A stretch of 64,000 nucleotides of DNA, taken from JADMIH01 sp035274425 (lineage in GTDB: Bacteria > Chloroflexota > Chloroflexia > QHBQ01 > JADMIH01). How positions within the stretch are numbered: the stretch's first letter is position 1; the number at the start of each line of letters is the position of its first letter. Location of the stretch: positions 1 to 64,000 of the forward strand of contig DATEOC010000023.1 of NCBI GenBank assembly GCA_035274425.1. The letters are read 5' to 3'. Shown here one piece after another: positions 17,175-24,515 of this stretch. Below the pieces are notes generated by a model that did no database searches, had not been told where the DNA came from, and saw nothing but the letters and a program-made list of their open reading frames with translations. The position numbers and the translations under genes are program-made.

Positions 17175-17846
17175 ATGAAAGGTAACAAACCAGAGCAAGA
17201 CGATAGCGGCTTTCCAGCTAAACTTGCCCAACCTGCGCGACGGGCGCTCACCGGGGCAGGCTACACGCAACTTGAGCAGTTGACGAAGATCAGCGAGGCT
17301 GAGCTAAAGGAGTTGCATGGCATGGGGCCGAAGGCATTGGGCCAGCTCCGCGATGCTCTCGCGGCTAATGGTCTGTCGTTCGCTGAGGGAAAGAAAAGTG
17401 AGCAGGCACCTGAGGCAAATCCCGCGATCAAGCGTATGGCTGTACTGGCAGGCACGTGGCGTACGGAGATATCGATTCTGCTCGATTCGCCTACTATCAT
17501 ACCTGGGCAGACAACTATAGAGTGGCTGGAGGAAGGGCCGTTCCTTATCATGCGTGGGAGCGTCGAGCACCCTGACTTCCCCATCAGCACTGCGATCATC
17601 GGCAGCGACGACTCGAATGAGAGCTACTCTATGGTTTATTTCGACTCGCGTGGCGTCTCCAGGATTTATGAGATGAGCCTGAGCAAAGAGGAGTGGAAGC
17701 TTTGGAGAGAATCGCCGGACTTCTCGCAGCGCTTCACGGGCAGATTCAGCGACGACGGCAACACCATCACGGGCTTCTGGGAGAAATCGAGCGACGGCTC
17801 AAACTGGGAACACGACTTCGATCTGACGTATACAAGGGTCAAGTAG
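17175..17846 (+). CDS. Helix-hairpin-helix plus DUF1579-like barrel protein
   Basis: 223 residues. Residues 20-65 form an HhH unit like the RNA polymerase alpha C-terminal fold (ELKELHGMGPKALGQLRDAL), a predicted DNA-binding element. After a short linker comes a lipocalin-like barrel of the DUF1579 type (MAVLAGTWRT, TIEWLEEGPFLIMRG, FSDDGNTITGFWE). The pairing of a DNA-binding element with a ligand barrel is unusual. GAGGAG is 5 nt before the ATG. The next gene is a paralogue of the barrel domain alone. Confidence 0.75.
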   Translation: MKGNKPEQDDSGFPAKLAQPARRALTGAGYTQLEQLTKISEAELKELHGMGPKALGQLRDALAANGLSFAEGKKSEQAPEANPAIKRMAVLAGTWRTEISILLDSPTIIPGQTTIEWLEEGPFLIMRGSVEHPDFPISTAIIGSDDSNESYSMVYFDSRGVSRIYEMSLSKEEWKLWRESPDFSQRFTGRFSDDGNTITGFWEKSSDGSNWEHDFDLTYTRVK

Positions 17847-17899
17847 GCCGAAGCGGAAGGCGATCAAGAGTTCAAAACAATACGTAAAGGGCGTGTCCC

Positions 17900-17928
17900 G
17901 TAGGGGCGTGCCGACGGCACGCCCCTAC
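17900..17928. repeat. REP-like palindrome
   Basis: GTAGGGGCGTGCC and GGCACGCCCCTAC with a 3-nt loop form a perfect 13-bp hairpin between the two DUF1579 genes. Confidence 0.8.
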
Positions 17929-17965
17929 AAGAGGTCTTGTTAGTGCCTCTAAGTGAAAGGAGAGA

Positions 17966-18430
17966 ATGATGGACGACAATAACGACACCCAGGCTTACCA
18001 GCAGGCACCTGAACCGAATCCCGACCTCAAAAGCCTGGATAGATTGGTCGGGACGTGGAATGTGTCCGGCCCCGATATATCTGGACAGGTCACCTACGAG
18101 TGGCTGGAAGGGGGCTTCTTCCTTTTCCAACACGTTGATTTTGTCCACGGCGGGCGGAAGATCAAGGGCCTTGAGATCATCGGGCACGAGCGGCGATTTG
18201 GATCTGAGCCAAGCGAGGAGATTAAATCGCGCTATTACGACACTACGGGCGAGACGCTTGATTACGTGTACGAGCTGGAAGGCGACACCCTTACGATTTG
18301 GGGTGGGGAGAAAGGCTCTCCGGCTTATTTCAAGGGGACGTTCAGCGAAGATGGCAACAGCGTCACGGGCGGGTGGGTCTATCCAGGTGGCGGCGGATAC
18401 GAGTCGAATATGACCAGGGCCATGCCGTAG
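17966..18430 (+). CDS. DUF1579-like barrel protein
   Basis: 154 residues with the same barrel as the preceding gene: LDRLVGTWNVSG, VTYEWLEGGFFLFQ, FSEDGNSVTGGWVYPGGG. It lacks the HhH domain. The family is often annotated as a steroid-delta-isomerase-like or lipocalin-like domain without demonstrated activity. AAAGGAG precedes an ATGATG; either codon could start. The pair is probably an old tandem duplication in which one copy gained or lost the HhH part. Confidence 0.75.
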   Translation: MMDDNNDTQAYQQAPEPNPDLKSLDRLVGTWNVSGPDISGQVTYEWLEGGFFLFQHVDFVHGGRKIKGLEIIGHERRFGSEPSEEIKSRYYDTTGETLDYVYELEGDTLTIWGGEKGSPAYFKGTFSEDGNSVTGGWVYPGGGGYESNMTRAMP

Positions 18431-18454
18431 AGCGTGCGTAAGAACAGGACCCCT

Positions 18455-18573
18455 TTCCCTGTCATTCCGAACGGAGTGAGGAATCTCCGAGCTTGGATGT
18501 ATGGATAGATTTTCAGATTCTTCCCCTTCATTCCTCAGGGCTTCGGCTTATTTCGCTCAGAATGACAGGGAAA
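18455..18573. repeat. MITE-like inverted repeat, copy A (GTCATTCCGAA family)
   Basis: CCCTGTCATTCCGAACGGAG at the left faces CTCAGAATGACAGGG at the right around a central part with GAGGAATCT and CCTTCATTCCTCAGGG. Related copies lie at 22001-22084 and 51658-51770. Confidence 0.75.
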
Positions 18574-18615
18574 GAGATACTTCGTTATTCGAGGAAAGGT
18601 TGTAAGGAGCTTACG

Positions 18616-19116
18616 ATGAACGCAGAACAGACTAACAATGATGTGAAGATAGAGCAACTCGAACCCCAACCCGTGTTGAGCATCAGGGCGACAGTGCGGA
18701 TAGAGCAATTAGGCGAGGTGATGGGCGACAGGATACAGGCGCTACGGGACTACTTGCAACAGCACGGCGCGCAACCTGCCGGCCCACCCTTCGTGCGCTA
18801 TCACACCTTTGGGGAGACCGAGACGGATCTTGAGACGGGCGTACCTGTGACCTCGCCCATCGGCGGCGAGGGACGGATCGCCGGTGGCGAGCTACCTGGC
18901 GGGCCAGTTATAACCAGCTGGCACACCGGACCTCACGATAAGCTGGGCGATGCCTACGCCCGCATAGAAACCTGGCTGAGAGAGCAAGGCCGCGAGAGAG
19001 ACGGTGCCGCCTGGGAAGTCTACTACTGGATTGATCTCAGCCACGACCTCGACCCCTCAAGCTGGGACCCATCAACGTGGGGAACGCAGCTGGTCCAGCC
19101 AATCAAGCAACCTTAG
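18616..19116 (+). CDS. GyrI-like/AraC effector-binding domain protein
   Basis: 166 residues of the GyrI-like small-molecule-binding fold: QPVLSIRATVRIEQLGE, LRDYLQQHGAQPAGPPFVRYHTF, then LPGGPVITSWHTGPHDKLGDAY. The C-terminal half has the conserved WxxVYWIDL-like strand. The family includes the BmrR ligand domain and the gyrase inhibitor SbmC, but many stand-alone members are hydrolases or binding proteins of unknown role. AAGGAG precedes the ATG at 18616. Longer readings would start inside the upstream repeat. Confidence 0.8.
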   Translation: MNAEQTNNDVKIEQLEPQPVLSIRATVRIEQLGEVMGDRIQALRDYLQQHGAQPAGPPFVRYHTFGETETDLETGVPVTSPIGGEGRIAGGELPGGPVITSWHTGPHDKLGDAYARIETWLREQGRERDGAAWEVYYWIDLSHDLDPSSWDPSTWGTQLVQPIKQP

Positions 19117-19147
19117 CCTCTGGGTCACTCGTAGATAGGGAGAAGTT

Positions 19148-19549
19148 ATGGTAGCGAAGAAGCCGCAGCAGCTTGTGAATAAGACTGAAGAAGTGGATGC
19201 ATTTATGGACAAGCTCGACCACCCATTCAAGGCAGAAGTCCAGGCAATTCGGGACATTATCAAGAATGTGAACAACGGCATTACCGAGCAAATCAAATGG
19301 GCAGCGCCAAGTTTTAGCTACAAAGGTTACATGGTGACATTCAACCTCTGGGCTAAACACCGCGTTCATCTCGTCTTTCATAACGGCGCGATTCTAAGCA
19401 ATGAGAGCGGACTGTTGGAAGGCGATTACCCTGACCGGCGAATGGCCTATTTCGCCAGCATGGAAGAAGTAGAAGCGAAGAGAACGGCCCTGGATGGTGC
19501 GGTAAGAGAATGGGTGAAAATAAAGGATCAAGAAGGAGAACTAGCATGA
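19148..19549 (+). CDS. DUF1801 protein
   Basis: 133 residues with the DUF1801 pattern VDAFMDKLDHPFKAEVQAIR, EQIKWAAPSFSYKG and a final helix. The family has the fold of the frataxin-like YdhG protein; function is uncertain. Its TGA overlaps the next ATG (ATGA), so it is translationally coupled to the alpha/beta hydrolase that follows. Confidence 0.85.
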   Translation: MVAKKPQQLVNKTEEVDAFMDKLDHPFKAEVQAIRDIIKNVNNGITEQIKWAAPSFSYKGYMVTFNLWAKHRVHLVFHNGAILSNESGLLEGDYPDRRMAYFASMEEVEAKRTALDGAVREWVKIKDQEGELA

Positions 19550-20325
19550 GAACTGTAACATCGAAAGATGGCACCCCTATCGCGTTCGACAAATTGGGTG
19601 ATGGGCCGCCTGTCATCCTGGTGAGCGGCGGGTCAGTTGATCGGTCGTCAAACGCACCACTCGCTGCACAACTGGCAAAGCACTTCACTGTGTTCAACTA
19701 TGACCGCCGGGGTCGAGGTCCAAGCGGGGATACGCCACCGTATGCGGTCGAGCGTGAGGTCGAGGATATCGACGCCATCATCGCTGAAGCCGGTGGAACT
19801 GCATTCTTGTACGGCACCTCCTCAGGTGCGGCCCTCGCTCTTGAAGCGGCGGCGAGCGGGCTTGCGATAAGAAAGCTGGCGTTGTGGGAGCCACCGTTCA
19901 TTATCGGTGACAGCCGCCCTGTACCACCAGCAAACACAGCGGCGATATACAACGAGCTGGTCTCGGCAGGTAAGCGAGGCGACGCGGTCGAGTACTTCAT
20001 GGTGAAGGTGGTAGGTCTTCCTGCCGAGTTTGCTGCCCAGGCGCGCAACTCGCCCTGGTGGCCTGCCCAGGAGGCGCTAGCGCACACGCTCGCCTACGAC
20101 GCCACTATCATGGGCGACTATTCGTTGCCGACCGAGCGCGCGGCCTCTATCACAGTACCTACGCTCGTGCTCGACGGAGGGGCAAGCTTTGACTGGATAC
20201 GCTACACTGCGCAAAAGCTGGCAAGCACCATCCCCAATGGACAGCACCACACCCTGGAAGGACAAACTCACGACGTAGCGGCGGAGATACTCGCTCCGGT
20301 ATTGAAGGAGTTCTTCAACAGCTAA
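19546..20325 (+). CDS. Alpha/beta hydrolase
   Basis: 259 residues. The nucleophile elbow is G-T-S-S-G near residue 90 (LYGTSSGAALALE), the oxyanion strand is PVILVSGGSVD and the catalytic His is probably in GQTHDV close to the C-terminus. AAGGAG lies in front of the ATG at 19546. Substrate unknown; esterase, lactonase or peroxidase activity would all fit the fold. Confidence 0.85.
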   Translation: MRTVTSKDGTPIAFDKLGDGPPVILVSGGSVDRSSNAPLAAQLAKHFTVFNYDRRGRGPSGDTPPYAVEREVEDIDAIIAEAGGTAFLYGTSSGAALALEAAASGLAIRKLALWEPPFIIGDSRPVPPANTAAIYNELVSAGKRGDAVEYFMVKVVGLPAEFAAQARNSPWWPAQEALAHTLAYDATIMGDYSLPTERAASITVPTLVLDGGASFDWIRYTAQKLASTIPNGQHHTLEGQTHDVAAEILAPVLKEFFNS

Positions 20326-20368
20326 ATGGCATCAGGCCGCAACAACCAGACTTAGGAGGCTTTGCAAC

Positions 20369-20818
20369 ATGGCAGTAACATTCACCACTATTCTTGAGAA
20401 AGCAGAGGGGATAAACGCCACCGGTATCCGTATACCTGCCGGGGTCATCGCCGCGTTGGGCACGCAGAAGAGGCCCAAGGTCAAGGTAACCATAAACGGG
20501 TACACCTATCGCAACACCGTTGCCGTTTTCGGCGACGTGTTCATGGTAGGCGTGAGCCAGGAGCACAGAGCAGCGTCGGGCCTTGAGGCGGGCAACCAGG
20601 TGGAGGTCACGCTCGAACTTGATACGGAACCTCGAACCGTGGAGGTCCCGGAGGACCTCAAGGCAGCACTCTCTGCAAAGGCAGGCGCGCTCGAAGCGTT
20701 CGAGGCCCGGTCATACACGATGCGCAAGGAATTCGTCCGGCAGGTGACCGAAGCCAAGGCACAGGAGACGCGTGAGCGGCGGATAGCAAAAATCGTCGCA
20801 GAAATGGGCGATGCCTAG
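20369..20818 (+). CDS. DUF1905/YdeI-like protein (OmdA family)
   Basis: 149 residues. An N-terminal DUF1905 barrel (INATGIRIPAGVIAALGTQKRPKVKVTING) is followed by an OmdA/YdeI helical tail (LEAFEARSYTMRKEFVRQVTEAKAQETRERRI). YdeI-like proteins are linked to resistance to antimicrobial peptides and polymyxins in some bacteria, but the biochemical role is not established. AGGAGG is present before the ATG. Confidence 0.82.
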   Translation: MAVTFTTILEKAEGINATGIRIPAGVIAALGTQKRPKVKVTINGYTYRNTVAVFGDVFMVGVSQEHRAASGLEAGNQVEVTLELDTEPRTVEVPEDLKAALSAKAGALEAFEARSYTMRKEFVRQVTEAKAQETRERRIAKIVAEMGDA

Positions 20819-20843
20819 AGATTACATTACAAAGGAGCACTTT

Positions 20844-20873
20844 ATGAAGAACGCAAAGGAGAAAGTTGAATGA
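20844..20873 (+). CDS. Nine-codon leader ORF coupled to hydrolase
   Basis: ATG at 20844 with AAAGGAG seven bases before it encodes MKNAKEKVE, and its TGA overlaps the ATG of the following alpha/beta hydrolase (ATGA at 20870-20873). It could be a leader peptide that couples translation, or a remnant of a longer gene. Length alone makes it uncertain. Confidence 0.35.
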   Translation: MKNAKEKVE

Positions 20874-21703
20874 CAACTAGCATGACCGATGAAATGAACA
20901 AGACTGCCGCGGGCAGCTACGCTAACGTGAACGGCCTCAACATCTACTACGAGATCCACGGCACTGGTGGCAATCCGCTTGTGCTGCTCCATGGGGGCTT
21001 CATGAACATTGACTCTCTTGGGCCGATTTTGCCTGCACTTGCCGAGACTCGGCAGGTTATCGCTGTCGAGCTTGAGGGTCATGGGCGCACCGCCGACCTG
21101 GACCGCCCACTCAGCTACGAGCAGATGGCGGAGGATGTAGCCAATCTGGTCCGGCAGCTTGGAATCAACCAGGTTGACGTCTTCGGTTTCAGCATGGGTG
21201 GGATGGTGGCTCTGCGCATGGCGATGCAACAGCCAGACCTGGTGCGCAAACTGGTGGCCGCCTCGGCCCCGTACAGCCAGGATGGATATTACCCGTCCAT
21301 TGTCGCTCAATGGCCAGGCGTATCGCCCGAAGGCTTCGCGGGGACGCCGATGGAACAAATCTACGCCCAGACTGCTCCGAATCCCGAACACTGGCCCGTT
21401 TTCATTGCCAAAGTGAAGCATACTATGATGAATTTCAAGGGCTGGTCGCCGGAGGAAATCCAGTCAATCAAGGCACCTACCCTGCTTATCGTCGGGGACG
21501 CCGACCTTATCCGCCCGGAGCACGTTTTGGAGATATTCCACCTGCTCGGCGGAGCCAGGGAAGACGGAGGCATGGGGGAGCTTCCGAGTTCTCAGTTAGC
21601 GGTGCTCCCTGGCACGACCCATTTCAACATCTTATACCGCACCGATCTGCTGCTTCCGATCATCACGCCATTCCTCGACGCGCCTATACCAGAAGGAAAG
21701 TGA
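20870..21703 (+). CDS. Alpha/beta hydrolase
   Basis: 277 residues. LVLLHGGFMN gives the oxyanion loop, GFSMGGMVALRMA the Ser nucleophile, LLIVGDADLI the acid and LPGTTHFNI the His, a complete triad in standard order. It resembles proline-iminopeptidase or haloperoxidase-type hydrolases. The start overlaps a nine-codon ORF that carries its own Shine-Dalgarno. About 35 percent of its length resembles the third hydrolase at 22189, in particular NGLNIYYE near the N-terminus. Confidence 0.88.
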   Translation: MTTSMTDEMNKTAAGSYANVNGLNIYYEIHGTGGNPLVLLHGGFMNIDSLGPILPALAETRQVIAVELEGHGRTADLDRPLSYEQMAEDVANLVRQLGINQVDVFGFSMGGMVALRMAMQQPDLVRKLVAASAPYSQDGYYPSIVAQWPGVSPEGFAGTPMEQIYAQTAPNPEHWPVFIAKVKHTMMNFKGWSPEEIQSIKAPTLLIVGDADLIRPEHVLEIFHLLGGAREDGGMGELPSSQLAVLPGTTHFNILYRTDLLLPIITPFLDAPIPEGK

Positions 21704-21706
21704 AAC

Positions 21707-21979
21707 ATGTGTAGAAACATCAAGCCTCTCTTCAACTTCGAACCGCCCGCGAACGAGGATGAGATTCGCGCGGCCTCGTCACAATTCGTGCGAAAGCTCA
21801 GCGGCTTCAGCAAGCCATCGAAAGCCAACGAAGCTGCCTTCGATGCCGCCGTTGACGAGATAGCAGCAGCCGCCCGCAACTTGCTCAGCTCGCTAGAGAC
21901 GAACGCACCACCAAAGGACCGCGCAGAAGAGGCGGCCAGGGCGCGAGCACGCTCCGCTCAAAGGTTTGCCAGGGGATAA
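21707..21979 (+). CDS. DUF2277 protein
   Basis: 90 residues starting MCRNIKPLFNFEPPANEDEI, the exact hallmark of the DUF2277 family, with a helical Ala-rich remainder (ARARARSAQRFARG). Function is unknown. It begins 3 bases after the stop of the hydrolase, so the two are co-transcribed. Confidence 0.9.
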   Translation: MCRNIKPLFNFEPPANEDEIRAASSQFVRKLSGFSKPSKANEAAFDAAVDEIAAAARNLLSSLETNAPPKDRAEEAARARARSAQRFARG

Positions 21980-22000
21980 AGGATACAAATGTAAAAAGAA

Positions 22001-22084
22001 TGTCATTCCGAACGAAGTGAGGAATCTAGAAATCTATCCGCCTGGCAAGCTCGGAGATGCCTCACTTCGTTCGGAATGACAGGG
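22001..22084. repeat. MITE-like inverted repeat, copy B
   Basis: TGTCATTCCGAACGAAGTGA at the left and TCACTTCGTTCGGAATGACA at the right are perfect complements of 20 bases, with a 44-bp centre that includes the AAGCTCGGAGAT shared with copies A and C. Confidence 0.85.
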
Positions 22085-22188
22085 GAAAGAGCGCTTCGCT
22101 AGGGCTTGCTCCTCAGCCTTCGTCATTATTGTTAAACACGCGCTAAGAGCTTGAACGTGTATCATCAGTTTGCCAACGGAGGGAATCC

Positions 22189-23007
22189 ATGAGCCAAACG
22201 GATCCAATAGGTAATCAGCAGGGACGTTACATCAAGGCGAATGGCCTTAATATTTATTATGAGGAATATGGAACAGGTGAGCCACTGATATTGCTGCATG
22301 GCGGAACCGCAACGCTGCAATCGTGGCAGGAGCATATTCCGGCTTTTGCTAAGCACTTCAGGGTCATCGCGCTGGATAGTCGCGGGCACGGCAAAACGAA
22401 CAATCCAGCCGGGGAACTAAGCTATAGCCATATGGCGGATGATGTGGCTGCTTTCATGCATGCTTTGGACCTGCACAAACCGCTTGTTTTTGGATACAGC
22501 GACGGCGGCCAAATCGCATTGGAGATTGGCATGCGTTATCCTGATCTGACCAATGCCCTGGTTCTTGGTGGCGCATGTTACAGGTTCCCGGAGCAATATT
22601 TCGATGCGCTCAAGGGGTTTGGCTTTCCTGAGCCAGGGGTTATTGATTTTGAGCGGATGGAAAGAGAAGAGCAAGATTGGGTTCAATATTTGAAAGCTGA
22701 GCATGCCCGCGCTGATGATCCTGATTATTGGAAGACGCTTATGAAGCAAATCTCTATATTGTGGTGGAACGTACAAGACTACCGGGTAGAGGACATCCAA
22801 AAGGTCACCGCTCCTACGCTGATCTTGCTGGGCGACAGAGATGAGGGTGTCGACGTCGAGCAAGCAGTTGAGATGTACCGGGGCATCCCCAATGCAGAGC
22901 TAGCTATATTGCCGAATGCGAGTCACGGACAGCTAGATGACGTATCCGACGCGATTGTTATAGGCTTTCTCAAGCGCCATACGACGCAAATCGAATCCGC
23001 TCCATAG
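22189..23007 (+). CDS. Alpha/beta hydrolase
   Basis: 272 residues. The triad is visible as GYSDGGQIALEIG (Ser), LLGDRDEGVDVEQ (Asp) and LPNASHGQLDD (His), with LILLHGGTATLQSW as oxyanion strand. Codon use is noticeably more AT-rich than in the neighbouring hydrolases, suggesting separate acquisition. GGAGGG precedes the ATG. Its last 38 bases overlap the 3' end of the convergent MurL-like gene, which suggests that the boundary is compact or recombined. Confidence 0.88.
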   Translation: MSQTDPIGNQQGRYIKANGLNIYYEEYGTGEPLILLHGGTATLQSWQEHIPAFAKHFRVIALDSRGHGKTNNPAGELSYSHMADDVAAFMHALDLHKPLVFGYSDGGQIALEIGMRYPDLTNALVLGGACYRFPEQYFDALKGFGFPEPGVIDFERMEREEQDWVQYLKAEHARADDPDYWKTLMKQISILWWNVQDYRVEDIQKVTAPTLILLGDRDEGVDVEQAVEMYRGIPNAELAILPNASHGQLDDVSDAIVIGFLKRHTTQIESAP

Positions 23008-24385
23008 CCCTCGAGGCTGTGGAGCGCATCTGAGACAGCACTTCGTTTCGCACGATAGCAGGTAAGGTGGTCAGCGAATCATTTACCTGTAGATAGTGCG
23101 CCAGTAGCTCGCCCACGTCCACTGAAGGCACCTCGCGCACGAAAGCACGCATAGCCTCTCCATCCAGCCCCTTGCGCCTGCATAGCTCGAACGCCAGCCT
23201 CACCTCGCCCACCTGCCCAATACACTCGAATGGGGTATGCGCCTCAAGACCCAGCATCTGCCGGAACGAGAGCTGGTTATCCGCTATGTCCAGCAGATTA
23301 CCATGCGCAGCAAACATGCCGCTGACCACGTCTGTTGGAAGATATGCCATGTAGTTAATCCACACATAGGCGCACTTGGGGCACCTGGCACACCAGGGCT
23401 TATGCAGGTTGCATGAATGGGTATAGGGCACCGCGCTCAGCTCTTCGGCAAGCAGATTGAATATCAGCACATCGTACGCGGGCTTGAGGATGCTGAAGTA
23501 CTGGCAGTTCTCTACAAGGTGCTCATTTACGTAGCTGTTCAGCAGCACCTCGGCCTCGTGCGATTTGCCCCACTGGTGGTTTACCTCCTCGCCCGTGCGG
23601 TCCCACACGACGTTGCCGGTATCCGCGCTTCGCTCGTGGCCCAGGCATAGATAGGTGTACCCGTGCTGTAGAGCCAATGGCAGCGCCATGAATATCGAGG
23701 ATGGCGTCTCGGCGACGGTAAGGCAGGTCGAGCTATGGTTGCCCGCAAGTTGGAGCACAGGGCTATCTGTGAGATCGTCGTAAGCCCACACCCGCCGCCG
23801 TACCACGGTAGGCCCTGTAGCCACGTCGAGCAAGCTATCTATAAGGTCATGTTGGCGCCTGGCTGAGCCGTACACCGTGCTGGAATAGGCGAGGGTGTCA
23901 AAGGGCACGCCCGCCCGCTCAAGGAGCTTGAGCGATACCAGGCTATCCTTGCCACCCCCGCAGAAGCTCAACACGGGCACCGGCCCAGGCTGCACGCGTA
24001 CAGGACTGTTACGAGGACCATGCGTGATACCCGAATGCAGAGCAGGTCCCAGGTAATCGGGTTGGTCGTTTTCGTAGCGCCACTGCGCCCATGCCCCCCG
24101 CACGACCGCTTTCCAGAGCGCCCAGAACTCAGGGGTACAAAAGCGAGCGTAAGGTCCGGGGTCGAGGGTGTCGGGCCGGAGGCTCACAAGGGTATTCGCG
24201 GTGAAGGCAGCTATGTGGAAGTAGAGCCGCGCCATGAAGTCGCGCCCGTAACGCTCTTCCAGATCGTACAGGTCGGCATCAGCGTACCAGTAGGAGGCGG
24301 TAAAGCGCAGGTCATCGAGGCCAAACAGCAGAGAAAGCTGGTGCCTGGAACGCGTATGCTCGCCCAACCATAGAGTGCCTGGCAT
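22970..24385 (-). CDS. MurL-like PP-loop enzyme (UDP-MurNAc-L-Ala-L-Glu epimerase-like)
   Basis: 471 residues. A PP-loop FCGGGKDSL at about 141-149 marks an N-type ATP pyrophosphatase. Downstream, GHERSADTGNVVW, VNHQWGKS and the Cys cluster SCNLHKPWCARCPKCAYV match the pattern I associate with MurL, which epimerises the terminal L-Glu of UDP-MurNAc-L-Ala-L-Glu using ATP in Xanthomonas. The FECIG segment also fits. No MurD2-like partner is adjacent. Assignment is from recalled motifs, so a related PP-loop family remains possible. GGAGGG is 11 nt before the ATG. Confidence 0.6.
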   Translation of the reverse strand: MPGTLWLGEHTRSRHQLSLLFGLDDLRFTASYWYADADLYDLEERYGRDFMARLYFHIAAFTANTLVSLRPDTLDPGPYARFCTPEFWALWKAVVRGAWAQWRYENDQPDYLGPALHSGITHGPRNSPVRVQPGPVPVLSFCGGGKDSLVSLKLLERAGVPFDTLAYSSTVYGSARRQHDLIDSLLDVATGPTVVRRRVWAYDDLTDSPVLQLAGNHSSTCLTVAETPSSIFMALPLALQHGYTYLCLGHERSADTGNVVWDRTGEEVNHQWGKSHEAEVLLNSYVNEHLVENCQYFSILKPAYDVLIFNLLAEELSAVPYTHSCNLHKPWCARCPKCAYVWINYMAYLPTDVVSGMFAAHGNLLDIADNQLSFRQMLGLEAHTPFECIGQVGEVRLAFELCRRKGLDGEAMRAFVREVPSVDVGELLAHYLQVNDSLTTLPAIVRNEVLSQMRSTASRAMERIRFASYGA

Positions 24386-24457
24386 CTGGGTGCAAGCCCT
24401 CCTCTTCGCCCACCCTCATTATAGCAGGGACTCTAACTCCCTCCCAATGGAGAGTTT

Positions 24458-24504
24458 TGTGGTCATAAAAATGAGCGCCTGCGGCGCTCATTTTTATGAC
24501 CACA
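24458..24504. terminator. 22-bp perfect hairpin terminator
   Basis: Arms 24458-24479 and 24483-24504 with a TGC loop; GAGCGCC core, A-rich and T-rich outer arms. It lies between the eCIS-core gene (ending at 24516) and the MurL-like gene, both on the minus strand. Confidence 0.78.
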
Positions 24505-24515
24505 GGATTATTTTC

